Assembly (NCBI GenBank): GCA_945878695.1
Contig: CAMDXI010000008.1
Span: forward strand, 1 to 49,606
Direction: 5' to 3'
Length of the DNA stretch: 49,606 nucleotides
From: Methylotenera oryzisoli
GTDB lineage: Bacteria; Pseudomonadota; Gammaproteobacteria; Burkholderiales; Methylophilaceae
Under the pieces are notes generated by a model. It was not told where the DNA came from, did not search any database, and saw nothing but the letters and a program-made list of their open reading frames with translations. The translations under genes were made by a program, and so were the position numbers. Numbering within the stretch: position 1 is the first letter of the stretch; the number at the start of each line of letters is the position of its first letter. Below are positions 18,728-30,027 of this stretch, in pieces.

Positions 18728-19201
18728 TTACTCTTTTTTATCTATCGCTTTAAGTATGCACATCATCTGGGCTTCAGCCACGACGTGGCCATCCACGCTG
18801 GCTACGCCAGAGTACTTCCATATGCCTTTTAAAATTCTATCAATCTTCACGTTAAAGACGATTTGGTCGCCAGGTGACACCGGGCGTTTAAATCGTGCGC
18901 TGTCTATGCCTGCAAAGTAATACACCGAGTCATCACTGGGTTTTACGCCCATGGTTTTGAAGGACAAGATGGCAGCGGCTTGCGCCATGGCCTCTACAAT
19001 CAAGACGCCAGGCATAACCGGATGATAGGGAAAATGCCCAGGGAAAAATGGCTCGTTAATCGTGACGTTTTTTAAAGCCACGATTTCATTGCCTAATTCC
19101 ATAGAAATGACGCGGTCTATTAGGATGAATGGGTAGCGATGCGGCAGGTGATCCAATATTTCATGGATGTCCATGCTGGTAGAGGTCGTGGTGTTGGTCA
19201 T
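18728..19201 (-). CDS. fabZ: 3-hydroxyacyl-ACP dehydratase FabZ
   Basis: A 157-residue hot-dog-fold dehydratase that makes trans-2-enoyl-ACP. [13 protein letters not shown] (19-31) and [20 protein letters not shown] (52-71), with H56 and E70 as the catalytic pair, identify it. The N-terminus is slightly extended by a Thr/Ser-rich stretch; a start at the MDIHEIL methionine (residue 10) is also plausible. It sits between lpxD and lpxA, where hydroxyacyl-ACP is shared between lipid A and membrane fatty acids. Confidence 0.97.
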   Translation of the reverse strand: MTNTTTSTSMDIHEILDHLPHRYPFILIDRVISMELGNEIVALKNVTINEPFFPGHFPYHPVMPGVLIVEAMAQAAAILSFKTMGVKPSDDSVYYFAGIDSARFKRPVSPGDQIVFNVKIDRILKGIWKYSGVASVDGHVVAEAQMMCILKAIDKKE

Positions 19202-19264
19202 TTTTATCTCGGCTTACTATAAATGATGGGCGCTAATTAAATTACGATGCAATCTCGTTTTTTG

Positions 19265-20299
19265 TTACCTCGATTTTAACAGAGCCAACTGTTTTTCGAG
19301 ATTTTTAATTTTCCTTGCCAGCTTGTCTAAATGCCGTATTTGCGCTGCGTTATTTAGCCAGTCTTGGTGCGATTGAAACGGCATGATAGCCGTGTATGTG
19401 TCTTGTTGTAGCAAGGATCGGGTAATCATGCTGCCGGCACTAACGGTCACGCCATCAACAATTTCTAGGTGCCCTAAGACCATCGCCGCCCCGCCTATCT
19501 TACAATGCTTGCCAATGTTAGTGCTGCCGGCGATGGCCACGCAAGCAGCTATAGCCGTGTGCTCACCTATCCGGCAATTGTGACCAATTTGAATTAAGTT
19601 ATCCAATTTAACGCCATCTTCAATTACGGTATCGTCCAAAGCACCGCGGTCTATGGTGGTATTGGCCCCAACATCGACATGGTTGCCTAGCCGAACACGG
19701 CCTAACTGTGGAATCTTGAGCCAGGTTTGTGATTCATGGGCATAACCAAAGCCATCGGAACCCAAGACTGCACCTGCAAAAATATGGCAATGCTGGCCTA
19801 TGCTGCAGTGGTGGCCTATGGTGACATTGGATTCCAATTGGCTGTGTGCCCCTAGCCTAACATCATGCTCAATGACGCAACCGCTGCCAATATGCACGTA
19901 TTCACCCAACACCACATCCGCGCCTATTACGCTTAGCGGGCCTATACTGCATGAGGATGGTACGCTGGCGCTGGCATGGATCACGGCGCTAGCGGCGATA
20001 CCAGCTGTTTTAATTGGTGGGGGACTTAACATGGCGGCTAATTTGGCGTAGTAGGCATAGGGCTGCGGCACTACCAGACGTGGTAAATCGGTTAAATGCA
20101 CATCGTCCGAGCGTAAGACGATGGCGCTGGCTTGGCATGTGGCTAATTGGCTTTGGTATCTGGCCTCATTGAGAAAGCCAATATCGCCACACGTAGCATG
20201 GCTTAATGAGGCCACTTTGCTTACCTTTACTTCGGCATCGCCTATTACAGTGCCGCCTAAGGTCTTTGCTATCTCAGCCAGTGAGTAGAATTTAGCCAT
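19265..20299 (-). CDS. lpxD: UDP-3-O-acylglucosamine N-acyltransferase
   Basis: A 344-residue beta-helix enzyme that N-acylates UDP-3-O-acyl-glucosamine, the third step of lipid A synthesis. It has the N-terminal uridine-binding domain, many hexapeptide repeats, and the catalytic region LIQIGHNCRIGEHTAIAA. The C-terminal helix (KLARKIKNLEKQLALLK) is the trimer-forming tail. It lies between skp and fabZ with gaps of 48 and 63 bases. Confidence 0.97.
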   Translation of the reverse strand: MAKFYSLAEIAKTLGGTVIGDAEVKVSKVASLSHATCGDIGFLNEARYQSQLATCQASAIVLRSDDVHLTDLPRLVVPQPYAYYAKLAAMLSPPPIKTAGIAASAVIHASASVPSSCSIGPLSVIGADVVLGEYVHIGSGCVIEHDVRLGAHSQLESNVTIGHHCSIGQHCHIFAGAVLGSDGFGYAHESQTWLKIPQLGRVRLGNHVDVGANTTIDRGALDDTVIEDGVKLDNLIQIGHNCRIGEHTAIAACVAIAGSTNIGKHCKIGGAAMVLGHLEIVDGVTVSAGSMITRSLLQQDTYTAIMPFQSHQDWLNNAAQIRHLDKLARKIKNLEKQLALLKSR

Positions 20300-20347
20300 G
20301 CTGGCACGCCTAAGTGTTAAGCTCGCCCAATGGCGCTTAGGATTGAG

Positions 20348-20851
20348 TTATTTTTTCCCTAGTGCTTTTAACACTTTATCAGTGATATCGATTTTATCAG
20401 CCGCATACGCTACGCCGCTGTACATAACCAAATCGTAATTTTCAGCTTTAGCCACGCCTTGCACGGCTTTGTTGATGCGATCTTGTAGGCTGCCTAGTTC
20501 TTCATTTTTACGCAAATTAATGTCTTCACGTAATTCACGTTGTTTGCGTTGGAATTCAACTTTGATGTTTTGCACATCGCGTTCTTTATTCCGACGTTCA
20601 GCTTCGGTGATGGTTAAGCCGTCTTTATCCAGCGCCGTTTCCAGCTCTTTAATTTGCTTGGCCATTTTATCCAGCTCTTGAGAACGAGGGCTGAATTCGC
20701 GCTCTAATTTTTTCCCGCTTTCGGCCGTTTGCGGCGCTTCTTGAAGAATTTTATCGACTTGTACGTAACCAACCTTCAATTCGGCTGCTTGTGCAGTAAG
20801 GGCTAAAGCCATAAAGCTGGCAACAAGGAATTTTTGCAATGGGTAGTTCAA
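20348..20851 (-). CDS. skp: OmpH/Skp-family periplasmic chaperone
   Basis: A 167-residue periplasmic chaperone that holds unfolded outer-membrane proteins for BamA. It has a signal peptide (MNYPLQKFLVASFMALALTA, cleavage near residues 22-24), then ELKVGYVQVDKILQEAP, a long charged coiled coil rich in K and E (about 45-125), and a short C-terminal strand. Its position directly after bamA and before lpxD is the standard one. Confidence 0.93.
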   Translation of the reverse strand: MNYPLQKFLVASFMALALTAQAAELKVGYVQVDKILQEAPQTAESGKKLEREFSPRSQELDKMAKQIKELETALDKDGLTITEAERRNKERDVQNIKVEFQRKQRELREDINLRKNEELGSLQDRINKAVQGVAKAENYDLVMYSGVAYAADKIDITDKVLKALGKK

Positions 20852-20938
20852 TTAAATCTCCTAAGGCAGACTGTTTATGTGTTTATTATGCCACAAGCAG
20901 ATTGGATATTTATGACAAAAATGCTGTGCTGACAATTT

Positions 20939-23278
20939 TTAGAATTGTTGGCCAAGCTGAAATTGTATGGTTTCGGTAATGTCTGTGGCACTGGCATTAA
21001 TTGGTTTGGCATAGATCAATTTTAGCGGGCCAAACGGTGAGAACCAGCTCACACCAACACCGGCCGAGTATCGCAAATCGTTTGGATCCGGTGTTTGATT
21101 GGAGCCCCAGACATAGCCAGAATCAACAAAAGCACTCAACCTAAACTGCTTGGAATCTTTGATGCCTGGAATGGGAAAGAATAACTCCGCACTGGCCAGC
21201 GCACTTTGGTTACCGCCCACGTAATAAGTGTTAGTGCCATCTTTTGGGCCCAAGGTGCCGATGGCATAGCCACGTACCGAGTTAACGCCACCCATAAAGA
21301 AGTTTTTAAAGAATGGGTATTTGGCATCACCGTAGGAATGGGCGTAACCTAACTCACCGTTTAGCATCAAGGTCAAGTCTTTGGCCATTTCCTTATACCA
21401 GGAGTGCTTGTAATTGATTTTATAATATTGCAAATCCAGCACCGGCATGGTGACTTCAGCACTCAAACGTTGATATACACCGTTATTGGTGTACATAATG
21501 CTATCGCGACTGTCGTGCGACCAACCGGCACTCAATGCTAATGAGTTACTGGTGCAACCCGTGGTATTGCCGCAGTATTCTTGGTATTGGATTGGGCTTT
21601 CTGCGTAAAGATTGATGTCGGTTAAATCCGCGGACAAGCCAAAGCTCACGCCATCCCGCTCGTTTAATGGAATGCCGAAGCGCACGCCACCGCCGTAAGA
21701 GGAGGTCTTATAGGTACCAACGTTGTCCGTAGAGCCGGTGTTGACGTCGCGCCTATAGACATCAAAGCCACGACTGACGCCGTCAGGCGTGAAGTAAGGG
21801 TCGGTATAGGACAAGGCATAGGTGGTGTTCACCTTACCGGTGTTGAGCTGTGCGCTTACGCGGTTACCGGTACCTAGGAAGTTATTCTGGTTAACCGTGA
21901 CACCAAACACCACACCCTCATTACTGGACAAGCCAGCACCAAATTGCACGCTGCCCGTCGATTGCTCAACCACGCTGATATTGAGATCCACTTGATCAGC
22001 CGTACCTGGGACGGCCGGCGTTTCCACGTTCACGTCTGAGAAATATTGGGTACGCACCAAACGCTCCTTAGAGCGATTGATTTTAGTTGAGGCATACCAA
22101 GCCGATTCCAATTGACGAACTTCACGACGCACCACATCATCCCGTGTGCGAGTGTTGCCGACGATGTTGATGCGTCTAACATAAACGCGTTTTCCTGGAT
22201 CAATATAAAAAGTAAAAGCGGCGGTATGCAACTCCTTGTTAACCTCAGGCACAGGATTCACGTTCGCAAAAGCATACCCCTCATTACTCAAGCGATCACT
22301 GATGGCCTTACTGGACTGCGTGATGTTGCTGCGGCTAAAGGTATCGCCTTTTTTAACGGCGATTAACGCCTGCAATTCGCTGTCCGGCACGATGCTTTCG
22401 CCAGCCAACCTCACCTCTGATATGGTGTATTTTTCACCTTCCGTGATATTGACGGTAATGTAGATGTCTTTTTTATCGGGGGTGATGGAGACTTGCGTGG
22501 AATCAATATTAAATTCGAGGTAGCCTTGATTCATGTAAAAAGAACGCAGTGTTTCAAGGTCAGCGTTTAATTTTTGCTTGGAATACTGATCGTCTTTATT
22601 CCACCAACTCATCCAATTAGGCGTGGTCAACAAAAACTCCGCGCGTAAATCGTCCATTGAGAAGGCTTGGTTGCCAACGATATTGATGCTACGTATCTTG
22701 GAAACGGCACCCTCTTCTATATCAAAGCGGACGGCGACACGATTGCGCTCCAGTGGCGAGACCACGGCTTTTACACTGGCACCGTATTTGCCTTGCGATA
22801 GATATTGACGTTTGATTTCTTGTTCGGCGCGATCTAACTGCGACTTATCAAAAATCTGACCGTCTGCAATACCAATTTGCTTTAGGCCTTCCTTCATCTT
22901 GTCGGTAGGAAAGGATTTGTTACCGCTGAAATCGATCTGCGCAATTGACGACCGCTCTTGAACGGTCACCACCAGTACATCGCCCTCTGCTTCTATGCGT
23001 ACGTCTTTAAAAAAGCCGGTGCCGTATAAGGCTTTAATCGCTTGGGAGGCCAGGTCATCGGACATGCTATCGCCGACTTTGACCGGTAAATTAGTAAACA
23101 CCGTACCGGCTTCGGTACGCTGTATGCCTTCCACGCGGATGTCTTTAATGACAAATGGCGCCATGGCCATGGTTGAATTGGCATACAAGCCAGTGAGCAA
23201 CAAAACGATGGATTTGATCTGCAAGCAGTGGCGTCCTATTTGATTTTTTTTAATGGTGCTTACTTTTTTTAATGCCAT
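20939..23278 (-). CDS. bamA: Outer membrane protein assembly factor BamA
   Basis: A 779-residue outer-membrane insertase. A basic N-region and hydrophobic segment are followed by a likely cleavage near STMAMA (residues 35-40), then five POTRA domains starting at [10 protein letters not shown] and a 16-strand barrel. The barrel carries the VRGY motif (in [13 protein letters not shown]) of loop 6, and the protein ends in the aromatic F of FQLGQQF, as expected of a beta-barrel protein. It is three bases from rseP upstream and 87 from skp downstream, so quality control and assembly are co-transcribed. Confidence 0.97.
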   Translation of the reverse strand: MALKKVSTIKKNQIGRHCLQIKSIVLLLTGLYANSTMAMAPFVIKDIRVEGIQRTEAGTVFTNLPVKVGDSMSDDLASQAIKALYGTGFFKDVRIEAEGDVLVVTVQERSSIAQIDFSGNKSFPTDKMKEGLKQIGIADGQIFDKSQLDRAEQEIKRQYLSQGKYGASVKAVVSPLERNRVAVRFDIEEGAVSKIRSINIVGNQAFSMDDLRAEFLLTTPNWMSWWNKDDQYSKQKLNADLETLRSFYMNQGYLEFNIDSTQVSITPDKKDIYITVNITEGEKYTISEVRLAGESIVPDSELQALIAVKKGDTFSRSNITQSSKAISDRLSNEGYAFANVNPVPEVNKELHTAAFTFYIDPGKRVYVRRINIVGNTRTRDDVVRREVRQLESAWYASTKINRSKERLVRTQYFSDVNVETPAVPGTADQVDLNISVVEQSTGSVQFGAGLSSNEGVVFGVTVNQNNFLGTGNRVSAQLNTGKVNTTYALSYTDPYFTPDGVSRGFDVYRRDVNTGSTDNVGTYKTSSYGGGVRFGIPLNERDGVSFGLSADLTDINLYAESPIQYQEYCGNTTGCTSNSLALSAGWSHDSRDSIMYTNNGVYQRLSAEVTMPVLDLQYYKINYKHSWYKEMAKDLTLMLNGELGYAHSYGDAKYPFFKNFFMGGVNSVRGYAIGTLGPKDGTNTYYVGGNQSALASAELFFPIPGIKDSKQFRLSAFVDSGYVWGSNQTPDPNDLRYSAGVGVSWFSPFGPLKLIYAKPINASATDITETIQFQLGQQF

Positions 23279-23281
23279 GCA

Positions 23282-24649
23282 TTAGCCTGTTATTAATCTA
23301 GTTATGTCGTTGTAAAAAGCAATGATCATCATCAAACCCAATAAGGTCAGACCAATTTTTTGCCCTACGGCCATCACGGACTCAGGTACGGGTTTGCCAG
23401 TTAAAATTTCAACCATATAGTACATCAAATGACCGCCATCTAAAACTGGTATGGGCAATAGATTTAATACGCCTATGCTGATGCTGATTAAAGCTAAGAA
23501 GCCTATAAAAACCTTGACGCCCATGCTCGCAGTTTGGCCTGCGTAACTGGCGATGGTGACAGGCCCACTTACGCCTTGCCACGACGCCTGGCCTACGAGC
23601 ATTTTAATAAGCATTTGCAGGCTAAATATAGCCGTATCCCAAGTCTTCTCGACGGCCTTCATCATTGCCTCGGGCAAGCTGTATTGCTGGATGACCAAGC
23701 CGCTGGATTGCATCTTCACCGCCGCCCCTATGTGCCCTACGGCCAAGCCCTGCTCCATTTTAACCGCAGGTTTAATGCGGATAGTTAATGCCGATTCGCC
23801 ACGTAAAATTTGCACTGCCAATACCTGCCCAGCATGCAGCCTGACGTAGCCAACAAAATCCTGCCACGTTGCTATCGATTGCTTATCCACAGCCACTATT
23901 AAATCGTCAATTTGCAGACCTGCATTGTTAGCCGGGCTGCCACTTACCACCTCGCCTATTCTGGCCGGCATCATCACTTGCTGAGGCGTGAAGCCCAGGC
24001 TAGCGAAAGCATCGTTATTGGCCTGCGCCTGGCGCAAGGCGCTTAGATTCAAGTGATGGCTTTTTTGAACTTGCTGCTTGCTTAGTCCGCGGACTTCGAC
24101 ACTTTCATTATTCAGTGATGATTTAAGCAGTAGCCAATGAAAATCCTGCCAGCTTGCAACGGACCTGCCGTTAACCGATTGCACGGTTTCGCCAATTTCA
24201 AAGCCGGCCAACGCGGCAGGGCTCTGCGGGGCAACGTCAGCTAAAATGGGCTTTAAGCCTACCACACCCATCATGAATAGCGTGCTGTATAGCAGGATGG
24301 CTAGCAGCAGATTAGCTAAAGGCCCTGCCAAAACGATGGCCATACGTTTGAGTACAGGCTGACGATTAAAAGCCCGATTTAACTCAGCGTCAGAATAGCT
24401 TACTCGCGCAGCTGCCTCTTGATTGATCTCGCGCTCATCCAGCATTTTGACATAGCCGCCTAAGGGGATGGCCGCTACGATAAACTCGGTTTGATCCTTA
24501 CCGAACTTCTTAACCCACAGGGGCTTACCAAAGCCTATGGAGAATTTTAGCACCCGCACACCACACCATCGCGCCACCTGAAAATGGCCGTATTCGTGCA
24601 CCGTCACCAATATGGCTATTGCTAAAATAAAAGCTAAGGGGGCTAGCAT
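23282..24649 (-). CDS. rseP: Intramembrane zinc metalloprotease RseP
   Basis: A 455-residue site-2 protease of the inner membrane. The zinc motif HEYGH (18-22) lies in the first transmembrane helix and the third ligand in [10 protein letters not shown] near the C-terminus. Two PDZ domains lie between (roughly 115-295). In other proteobacteria it cleaves anti-sigma-E factor and leftover signal peptides; no rseA is in the window. It overlaps the end of dxr by seven bases and precedes bamA by three. Confidence 0.96.
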   Translation of the reverse strand: MLAPLAFILAIAILVTVHEYGHFQVARWCGVRVLKFSIGFGKPLWVKKFGKDQTEFIVAAIPLGGYVKMLDEREINQEAAARVSYSDAELNRAFNRQPVLKRMAIVLAGPLANLLLAILLYSTLFMMGVVGLKPILADVAPQSPAALAGFEIGETVQSVNGRSVASWQDFHWLLLKSSLNNESVEVRGLSKQQVQKSHHLNLSALRQAQANNDAFASLGFTPQQVMMPARIGEVVSGSPANNAGLQIDDLIVAVDKQSIATWQDFVGYVRLHAGQVLAVQILRGESALTIRIKPAVKMEQGLAVGHIGAAVKMQSSGLVIQQYSLPEAMMKAVEKTWDTAIFSLQMLIKMLVGQASWQGVSGPVTIASYAGQTASMGVKVFIGFLALISISIGVLNLLPIPVLDGGHLMYYMVEILTGKPVPESVMAVGQKIGLTLLGLMMIIAFYNDITRLITG

Positions 24650-25821
24650 AGCGCCTGAATAATTTTAGCGGTGGTAAGCCTAGCTTGGGCATCAACCGAC
24701 ACCAATTGCTCTATGGATTCAACGGCGGAAAAATGCGACAAGGACAAAACCTGTTCTATGGTGTTAGGAATGGCCATGAAGCTGATTTTTTCAGCCAAAA
24801 ACGCCTCCACGGCAATTTCGTTGGCGGCATTTAATATGGCAGGTGCCGTTCCTCCAGCCCTGAGCACATCGTATGCATATTGCAAGCAGGGAAAACGGAC
24901 TTTGTCCGGCGCGCAAAAATCCAAACGGGCCGTGGCCAATATATCCAAGCTTGCTACACCACTACTCAACCTCTCGGGGTAGGCTAAACCGTATGCAATG
25001 GGGGTGCGCATGTCAGGATTGCCTAATTGCGCCAGTATGCTGCCATCGATGTACTCCACCATGGAGTGTATGACGCTCTGCGGGTGCACCACCACTTCAA
25101 TTTGCTCTGCGCTGGCATTAAACAGCCAGTGCGCTTCTATCACCTCTAAGCCTTTGTTCATTAAGGTAGCGGAGTCGATAGTAATTTTAGGCCCCATCAC
25201 CCAGTTAGGATGGTTGAGAGCCTCTGCACGGCTTACCGCCTGCAGTTTCTCCAAGCTGGTATTTCTAAAAGGGCCGCCCGATGCGGTTAGGAGTATTTTT
25301 TTAACCCCCATGCGCGCTAAATCGCTGACCTTATGCGGCGGCATCGCCTGAAAAATAGCATTGTGCTCGCTGTCTATGGGCAACAAGGTTGCGCCGCCAT
25401 CTTGCACGGCTTGCATGAACAGCTTACCTGCCATGACCAATGTTTCTTTGTTGGCTAAAAGAATGCGCTTGCCAGCTTTTGCCGCAGCCATGGCCGGATG
25501 CAGGCCTGCCGCACCGACAATGGCCGCCATGACGATGTCTACGTCGTCGTGCGCCGCCACCTCGCTAAGGGCTTGCTCGCCATGCAATACCGTTGTTTTA
25601 GAGCCGATAACTTTAAGTTCTTGGCTTAAGTGTGCAGCTGCCTCGGCTTGCAACATCACGGCAAATTGCGGCTGGTATCGCACACACAAGGCCAACATGC
25701 CAGACACGTTGTTATTGGCGCTCAAGGCAAACACACCAAAACGCTCGGGATGCTGCGCGATAACGTCTAAAGTTTGCATGCCTATGGTGCCGGTCGCACC
25801 CAGTATGGTCACCTGCTGCAT
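24643..25821 (-). CDS. dxr: 1-deoxy-D-xylulose 5-phosphate reductoisomerase
   Basis: The enzyme forms 2-C-methylerythritol 4-phosphate with NADPH, the committed step of the MEP isoprenoid route. The NADPH motif [14 protein letters not shown], the metal site [12 protein letters not shown] and [11 protein letters not shown] are visible. I chose the ATG at 25821 (392 residues) because homologues begin right at the first beta strand ([10 protein letters not shown]). In-frame ATGs at 25830, 25848 and 25884 would add up to 21 residues and overlap cdsA, and none has a good ribosome site. It feeds uppS and hpnCDE. Confidence 0.95.
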   Translation of the reverse strand: MQQVTILGATGTIGMQTLDVIAQHPERFGVFALSANNNVSGMLALCVRYQPQFAVMLQAEAAAHLSQELKVIGSKTTVLHGEQALSEVAAHDDVDIVMAAIVGAAGLHPAMAAAKAGKRILLANKETLVMAGKLFMQAVQDGGATLLPIDSEHNAIFQAMPPHKVSDLARMGVKKILLTASGGPFRNTSLEKLQAVSRAEALNHPNWVMGPKITIDSATLMNKGLEVIEAHWLFNASAEQIEVVVHPQSVIHSMVEYIDGSILAQLGNPDMRTPIAYGLAYPERLSSGVASLDILATARLDFCAPDKVRFPCLQYAYDVLRAGGTAPAILNAANEIAVEAFLAEKISFMAIPNTIEQVLSLSHFSAVESIEQLVSVDAQARLTTAKIIQALC

Positions 25822-25837
25822 GGCTTGCATGGGTAGC

Positions 25838-26665
25838 TTATCGGACATGAAGTTGCAAATCAGCAAACAATGGGAAGTATACATAAAACAAGGCCACTGG
25901 CAGGGTGGGCATCAATCCATCTATCCTATCCAGTACACCGCCGTGGCCAGGTAATAATTGGCTGCTGTCTTTAACATTAGCATGGCGTTTTAGTAAGGAT
26001 TCAAACAGATCCCCCATCACGCTTAATACCACCAAGAACCATAATGCGACGATCAGCCAACGACTAATGTGCCAATAATAACAAAGTGCCAAGCCATACA
26101 AGGTGACGGCCAACAGCGCGCCTGCAACGCCCTCCCATGTTTTACCTGGACTAATTTCTACCGCTAATTTATGCCGGCCAAATTGCTTACCAGAAAAATA
26201 GGCCGCGCTATCCGCAAGCCATACTGTGGCCATGACGGCCAATAGCAACCATGGACTGATTTTTTGCAAGCCAATTAAAGCCAGCCAAACGGATAAGAGT
26301 AAGCAAAAACCAAGTATGGCCAGCAGCAAGCGGTTATGAATCTCTTTCCTAGTTAACAGCCAAACGGGTGCAATAAACAACCAAAAAAACGTGGCCAAGC
26401 AAAGCGCTAAAACAGCCAAGACATCGATGTAATAGGCTGCCGGCAGCAGCGCCGAGAATAGTATCATGGCAGCCACGCTGGCAGTGCAGGCTAAATTTAG
26501 CCAGGTCTGCCGCTTGTTTAGCTGGATTAAATTGGACCACTCCCAAACTGCGATCAGAGTAGCCAATAGCGTAAGTAAAGCCCAGATTAAATCGGAAGCC
26601 TTAAACAAGGCGGTGGAAAAAAATAATCCGAGAACAAGAGCAGTAGTAATGCGGGTTTTAAGCAT
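25838..26665 (-). CDS. cdsA: Phosphatidate cytidylyltransferase
   Basis: A 275-residue integral membrane enzyme that makes CDP-diacylglycerol from phosphatidate and CTP. It has about seven to eight hydrophobic segments and, near the C-terminus, the family signature beginning [20 protein letters not shown] and ending GVLDRIDGL. It lies nine bases after uppS and before dxr. Confidence 0.96.
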   Translation of the reverse strand: MLKTRITTALVLGLFFSTALFKASDLIWALLTLLATLIAVWEWSNLIQLNKRQTWLNLACTASVAAMILFSALLPAAYYIDVLAVLALCLATFFWLFIAPVWLLTRKEIHNRLLLAILGFCLLLSVWLALIGLQKISPWLLLAVMATVWLADSAAYFSGKQFGRHKLAVEISPGKTWEGVAGALLAVTLYGLALCYYWHISRWLIVALWFLVVLSVMGDLFESLLKRHANVKDSSQLLPGHGGVLDRIDGLMPTLPVALFYVYFPLFADLQLHVR

Positions 26666-26674
26666 GAATAAGCC

Positions 26675-27439
26675 TTAGTTGTTGCTAGCCACATCGCTTA
26701 CCTGCTCGCTCGTTCGGCCGAAGCGTCGTTCACGGTTTTGGTAGGATGCCAGGGCTAAATTAAAAGCAGACTCATCAAAATCTGGCCATAAGGTATCGGT
26801 AAAGTAGAGTTCGGTGTAGGCCAACTGCCAGAGCATAAAATTACTGATGCGTTTTTCACCGCCGGTTCGTATGAACAAATCGGGCTCGGGAGCGTAATGC
26901 ATGGCGAGATGCGCGGCCAGGTGCTCCTCGTCGAAGTCTCCAGCGTGTGATGGCATGGCTCTATGCATCTTATTCACAGCCTGCAAGATATCCCAGCGCC
27001 CACCGTAATTTGCCGCAATGCTTAAGGTTAAACCGGTGTTATTGGCGGTTAAACGTTCGGATAATTCAATTTGGTCTATCAGTTCAGCATTAAAACGCGT
27101 GCGATCACCAATTAAAACCAATTTAATGTTGTTTTCGTGTAGTTTCGCCACTTCTCGCTTGAGCCCTTGTATGAACAAGCTCATCAAGAACGAAACTTCA
27201 TCGGCTGGTCTGCGCCAATTCTCACTGCTAAACGCAAACAGGGTGAGGTAAGCAATATTATGGTCTACGCAGGCTTTAACCAATTCAAGCACCGCGTCCA
27301 TGCCACGCTTATGCCCCGCCACCCTTGGTAAAAAGCGTTTGCGTGCCCAACGCCCATTGCCATCCATGATGACGGCAATGTGTTGCGGCATGTCTGTGCC
27401 TATGGGGATGCTTTTGGTCGCGCTAGAGAAGAAAGCCAC
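26675..27439 (-). CDS. uppS: Undecaprenyl diphosphate synthase
   Basis: A 254-residue cis-prenyltransferase that adds eight isopentenyl units to farnesyl diphosphate, giving the lipid carrier of peptidoglycan and O-antigen. IAVIMDGNGRWA (21-32, catalytic D26), FSSENWRRP, and the C-terminal DLFIRTGGEKRISNFMLWQL are the family motifs. It lies between frr and cdsA, the standard order. Confidence 0.97.
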   Translation of the reverse strand: MAFFSSATKSIPIGTDMPQHIAVIMDGNGRWARKRFLPRVAGHKRGMDAVLELVKACVDHNIAYLTLFAFSSENWRRPADEVSFLMSLFIQGLKREVAKLHENNIKLVLIGDRTRFNAELIDQIELSERLTANNTGLTLSIAANYGGRWDILQAVNKMHRAMPSHAGDFDEEHLAAHLAMHYAPEPDLFIRTGGEKRISNFMLWQLAYTELYFTDTLWPDFDESAFNLALASYQNRERRFGRTSEQVSDVASNN

Positions 27440-27493
27440 GAAAACTCCAATCGTTGTGTGGTTTGTATAGCTTGCAAGTTTGGATCGGAATGA

Positions 27494-28051
27494 TCAAACA
27501 GCCATCAATTCGGCTTCTTTGACCTGCAGCATTTTATCCACCTCGGCCACGGCTTTATCGGTGGCTTTTTGAATGTCGTCTTGGGCACGACGCTCATCGT
27601 CTTCTGGGATTTCTTTGTCTTTGAGCATTTTTTTCAACGCATCATTGGCATCACGCCTAACGTTGCGGATTGAGACTTTGGCGCCCTCCGCTTCACTACG
27701 GACTATCTTGGTCATGTCGCGTCTACGTTCTTCGGTTAACATAGGCATGGGCACCCTAATCAAATCACCGTTGGTAGCGGGATTTAAACCTAGATCACTG
27801 TCACGGATAGCTTTCTCCACCTTACCTATCATGGTTTTTTCAAACGGTTGCACATTGATGGTTCTGGCGTCACCCAAGTTAACGTTGGCCACTTGATTGA
27901 CCGCCACCATGGAACCGTAATACTCAACCATGACGTGATCCAACAAACCAACGTGGGCACGACCAGTGCGCACTTTAGCTAAATCATTTTTTAACACCTC
28001 CAATGATTTTTGCATTTTCTGCGCCGCATTATTTTTCACTTCGTCTAACAT
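27494..28051 (-). CDS. frr: Ribosome recycling factor
   Basis: A 185-residue factor that, with EF-G, splits the post-termination ribosome. The KVRTGRAH motif lies near 26-33 and [20 protein letters not shown] follows. I chose the ATG at 28051 (MLDEVKNNA) because it gives the exact family length and has GGAG about seven bases upstream. An ATG four codons further upstream falls inside that ribosome site region. It follows pyrH and precedes uppS. Confidence 0.97.
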   Translation of the reverse strand: MLDEVKNNAAQKMQKSLEVLKNDLAKVRTGRAHVGLLDHVMVEYYGSMVAVNQVANVNLGDARTINVQPFEKTMIGKVEKAIRDSDLGLNPATNGDLIRVPMPMLTEERRRDMTKIVRSEAEGAKVSIRNVRRDANDALKKMLKDKEIPEDDERRAQDDIQKATDKAVAEVDKMLQVKEAELMAV

Positions 28052-28136
28052 GCAGTTCTCCAACTAAGTAGCTTAGGTATGGCCTGTGCTTTAACAGGCT
28101 TGATTTTGATAATTTAATTTTAAGGGATAGCCAGCG

Positions 28137-28853
28137 TTACGGCGTTACCATGGTGCCTTCATCTTGACCCAACAACACCCTTTTTAGCGCGCCTTGTTTA
28201 AATATACTAAATACTACTATAGGCAATTTTTGATCTCGGCATAGGGTTAACGCCGTGGCGTCCATGACCTTTAGGTTTTTGATGATGGCTTCATCAAAGC
28301 TAATGGTTTTATAACGCATGGCTTCTGGATTGGTTTTAGGGTCGTCGGTGTAGATGCCATCAACTTTAGTGGCTTTTATCACCACATCGGCATTCATTTC
28401 CATGCCGCGTAATGCCGCAGCGGTGTCCGTGGTGAAAAACGGGTTGCCGGTACCTGCACCAAAGATGACGACGCGACCTTCTTCTAAGTAACGTATGGCT
28501 TTACCGCGTATATAAGGCTCGGCGACCTGCTCTATGTTTAATGCACTTTGCACCCGGGCATTCAAGCCTATGTTTTTCATCGCGTCCTGCAATGCCATGG
28601 CATTCATCACGGTGGCTAGCATGCCCATGTAATCGGCCGTGGCTCTATCCATACCTTCTGCTGCTGGCGCGACACCGCGAAAAATATTGCCCCCGCCTAT
28701 CACAACGGCAACCTGCACACCCAAATCCACCACTTCCTTGACTTCAGCAACGATGCGATTAATGGTGGCACGATTGATGCCGTATGCATCGTCGCCCATT
28801 AAAGCCTCACCAGAAAGTTTGAGTAGGATCCGTTTGTAGGCGGGTGCTGCCAT
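28137..28853 (-). CDS. pyrH: Uridylate kinase
   Basis: A 238-residue bacterial UMP kinase of the amino-acid-kinase fold, unrelated to eukaryotic UMP/CMP kinase. [10 protein letters not shown] (13-22), [11 protein letters not shown] and [13 protein letters not shown] are conserved. It makes UDP and is usually controlled by GTP and UTP. It follows tsf after a strong terminator and a duplicated A/T-rich segment, so it probably has its own promoter. Confidence 0.97.
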   Translation of the reverse strand: MAAPAYKRILLKLSGEALMGDDAYGINRATINRIVAEVKEVVDLGVQVAVVIGGGNIFRGVAPAAEGMDRATADYMGMLATVMNAMALQDAMKNIGLNARVQSALNIEQVAEPYIRGKAIRYLEEGRVVIFGAGTGNPFFTTDTAAALRGMEMNADVVIKATKVDGIYTDDPKTNPEAMRYKTISFDEAIIKNLKVMDATALTLCRDQKLPIVVFSIFKQGALKRVLLGQDEGTMVTP

Positions 28854-28894
28854 AATATTTCTCTTTGTAAAAAGTTTGCTTATTTAAGCATAAA

Positions 28895-28967
28895 AACGGC
28901 TTTTTAGGCATAAAAAAATGGGCGCTTATGCAAAATTTAACGGGCTTTTTAGGCAAAAAAATAGGGC
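28895..28967 (-). repeat. Imperfect tandem duplication in tsf-pyrH gap
   Basis: Two copies of an about 29-base segment, 28895-28923 and 28939-28967, share AACGG(G)CTTTTTAGGC, an A7 run and a GGGC end, with single-base and two-base indels. The second copy contains one arm of the tsf terminator. It looks like a local duplication. Confidence 0.6.
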
Positions 28968-28988
28968 CCAATTACAGGCCCCATTTTC
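28955..28988 (-). terminator. Rho-independent terminator after tsf
   Basis: On the minus strand an 11-bp stem with one G-T pair (core GGGCC/GGCCC) closes a loop of about eight bases and is followed by TATTTTTTTG. It ends the rpsB-tsf message. Confidence 0.85.
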
Positions 28989-29032
28989 TTGTTTCATAAG
29001 CGCTAGCCGCAATGGCTATGTTTTTTACATGA

Positions 29033-29911
29033 TTAAATCATGGCGGCCGCGGCGGCCACTTCTGCTGCGTAATCCACTACCGCTTTTTCAATGCCCTCGC
29101 CTACCGTAAACATGGTAAACGATGCCACGCTAGCCCCTTTCGATTTAAGCAATTGCTCTATGGTTAACTTGTCGTCTTTAACGAAAACTTGGCTCAACAA
29201 GGTCACGTCTTTAAGGAATTTTTGCACCGTACCATCGGCAATTTTCTCCAACATGGCTTCGGGCTTGCCTGCTTCCTTGGCTTTTTCTATAGCCACACGG
29301 CGCTCCGCTTCAATCAAGCTGGCATCAATACCGCTTACGTCCAATGCTTTTGGTTTAGCCGCGGCAATGTGCATAGCAATGTCTTTAGCCAAGGTGTCAT
29401 CGCCACCGACCAAGTCCACCAACACGCCGATTTTGCTACCGTGTATGTAGCTGGCTAATTTACCTTTAACGCTTGGGCAAACAAAGCGGCGCGGCGTAAT
29501 GTTTTCACCAATTTTACCTACCAATTGAGCGCGCGTACCCTCAACGGTTGAATCGCGCATAGCCAAGTCGCTAACTGCATTGATGTCAGCTGGATTTTTA
29601 GCCGCTACGATGACGGCTAATTCGTTGACAAATTTAAGGAAATCTTCATTTTTGGCGCAGAAGTCAGTTTCAGAGTTCACCTCTATCATGGCGCCTGATT
29701 TGCCGTCTGCCGCAATAAATACGCCTACCGTGCCTTCAGCTGCAACACGGCCTGCTGCCTTGCTGGCTTTGTTACCAAAACGAACGCGCAATATCTCTTC
29801 CGCACGAGTCATGTCGCCATCGGCTTCAGTCAACGCTTTTTTACAATCCATCATAGGCGCATCGGTGCGCTCACGTAATTCCTTTACCATGCTTGCGGTA
29901 ATTTCAGCCAT
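29033..29911 (-). CDS. tsf: Elongation factor Ts
   Basis: A 292-residue nucleotide-exchange factor for EF-Tu. The N-terminal UBA-like region shows [16 protein letters not shown] and the exchange motif is [13 protein letters not shown] (usually TDFVAKN). A strong AGGAG ribosome site precedes the ATG. It follows rpsB across a 116-base gap with an attenuator hairpin, the usual S2-Ts arrangement. Confidence 0.98.
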   Translation of the reverse strand: MAEITASMVKELRERTDAPMMDCKKALTEADGDMTRAEEILRVRFGNKASKAAGRVAAEGTVGVFIAADGKSGAMIEVNSETDFCAKNEDFLKFVNELAVIVAAKNPADINAVSDLAMRDSTVEGTRAQLVGKIGENITPRRFVCPSVKGKLASYIHGSKIGVLVDLVGGDDTLAKDIAMHIAAAKPKALDVSGIDASLIEAERRVAIEKAKEAGKPEAMLEKIADGTVQKFLKDVTLLSQVFVKDDKLTIEQLLKSKGASVASFTMFTVGEGIEKAVVDYAAEVAAAAAMI

Positions 29912-29984
29912 TTTTAGCTCCTAAATTATTAAAAGCTGCATTATATATACAGCTTAATTGCTTGATTTTATGTGTGTATTTTTA

Positions 29985-30015
29985 AAACTAAAAAAGGGGC
30001 CCTAAGCCCCTTTTG
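29985..30015 (-). terminator. Attenuator/terminator between rpsB and tsf
   Basis: On the minus strand a G/C-rich stem (29992-30000 with 30006-30014) with a five-base loop is followed by a T run. The position between rpsB and tsf suggests partial termination, adjusting the S2 to EF-Ts ratio. Confidence 0.8.
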
Positions 30016-30027
30016 TGCCCAAGTTAC

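Noticed and set aside
25361-25954. A 197-codon open frame on the plus strand opposite dxr
   Set aside because: It is the antisense shadow of dxr and the end of cdsA, composed of Ala/Met/Ser/Cys-rich sequence without any domain.
26487-26500. A second copy of the hpnC palindrome core (GCTAAATTTAGC) inside cdsA
   Set aside because: It lies in coding sequence with a 14-bp palindrome only. GCTAA and TTAGC are common here, so chance is likely.
28064-28136. Terminator between pyrH and frr
   Set aside because: A six-base stem (GCCTGT/ACAGGC) exists, but no T-run follows on the minus strand; the T-rich stretch is on the wrong side.
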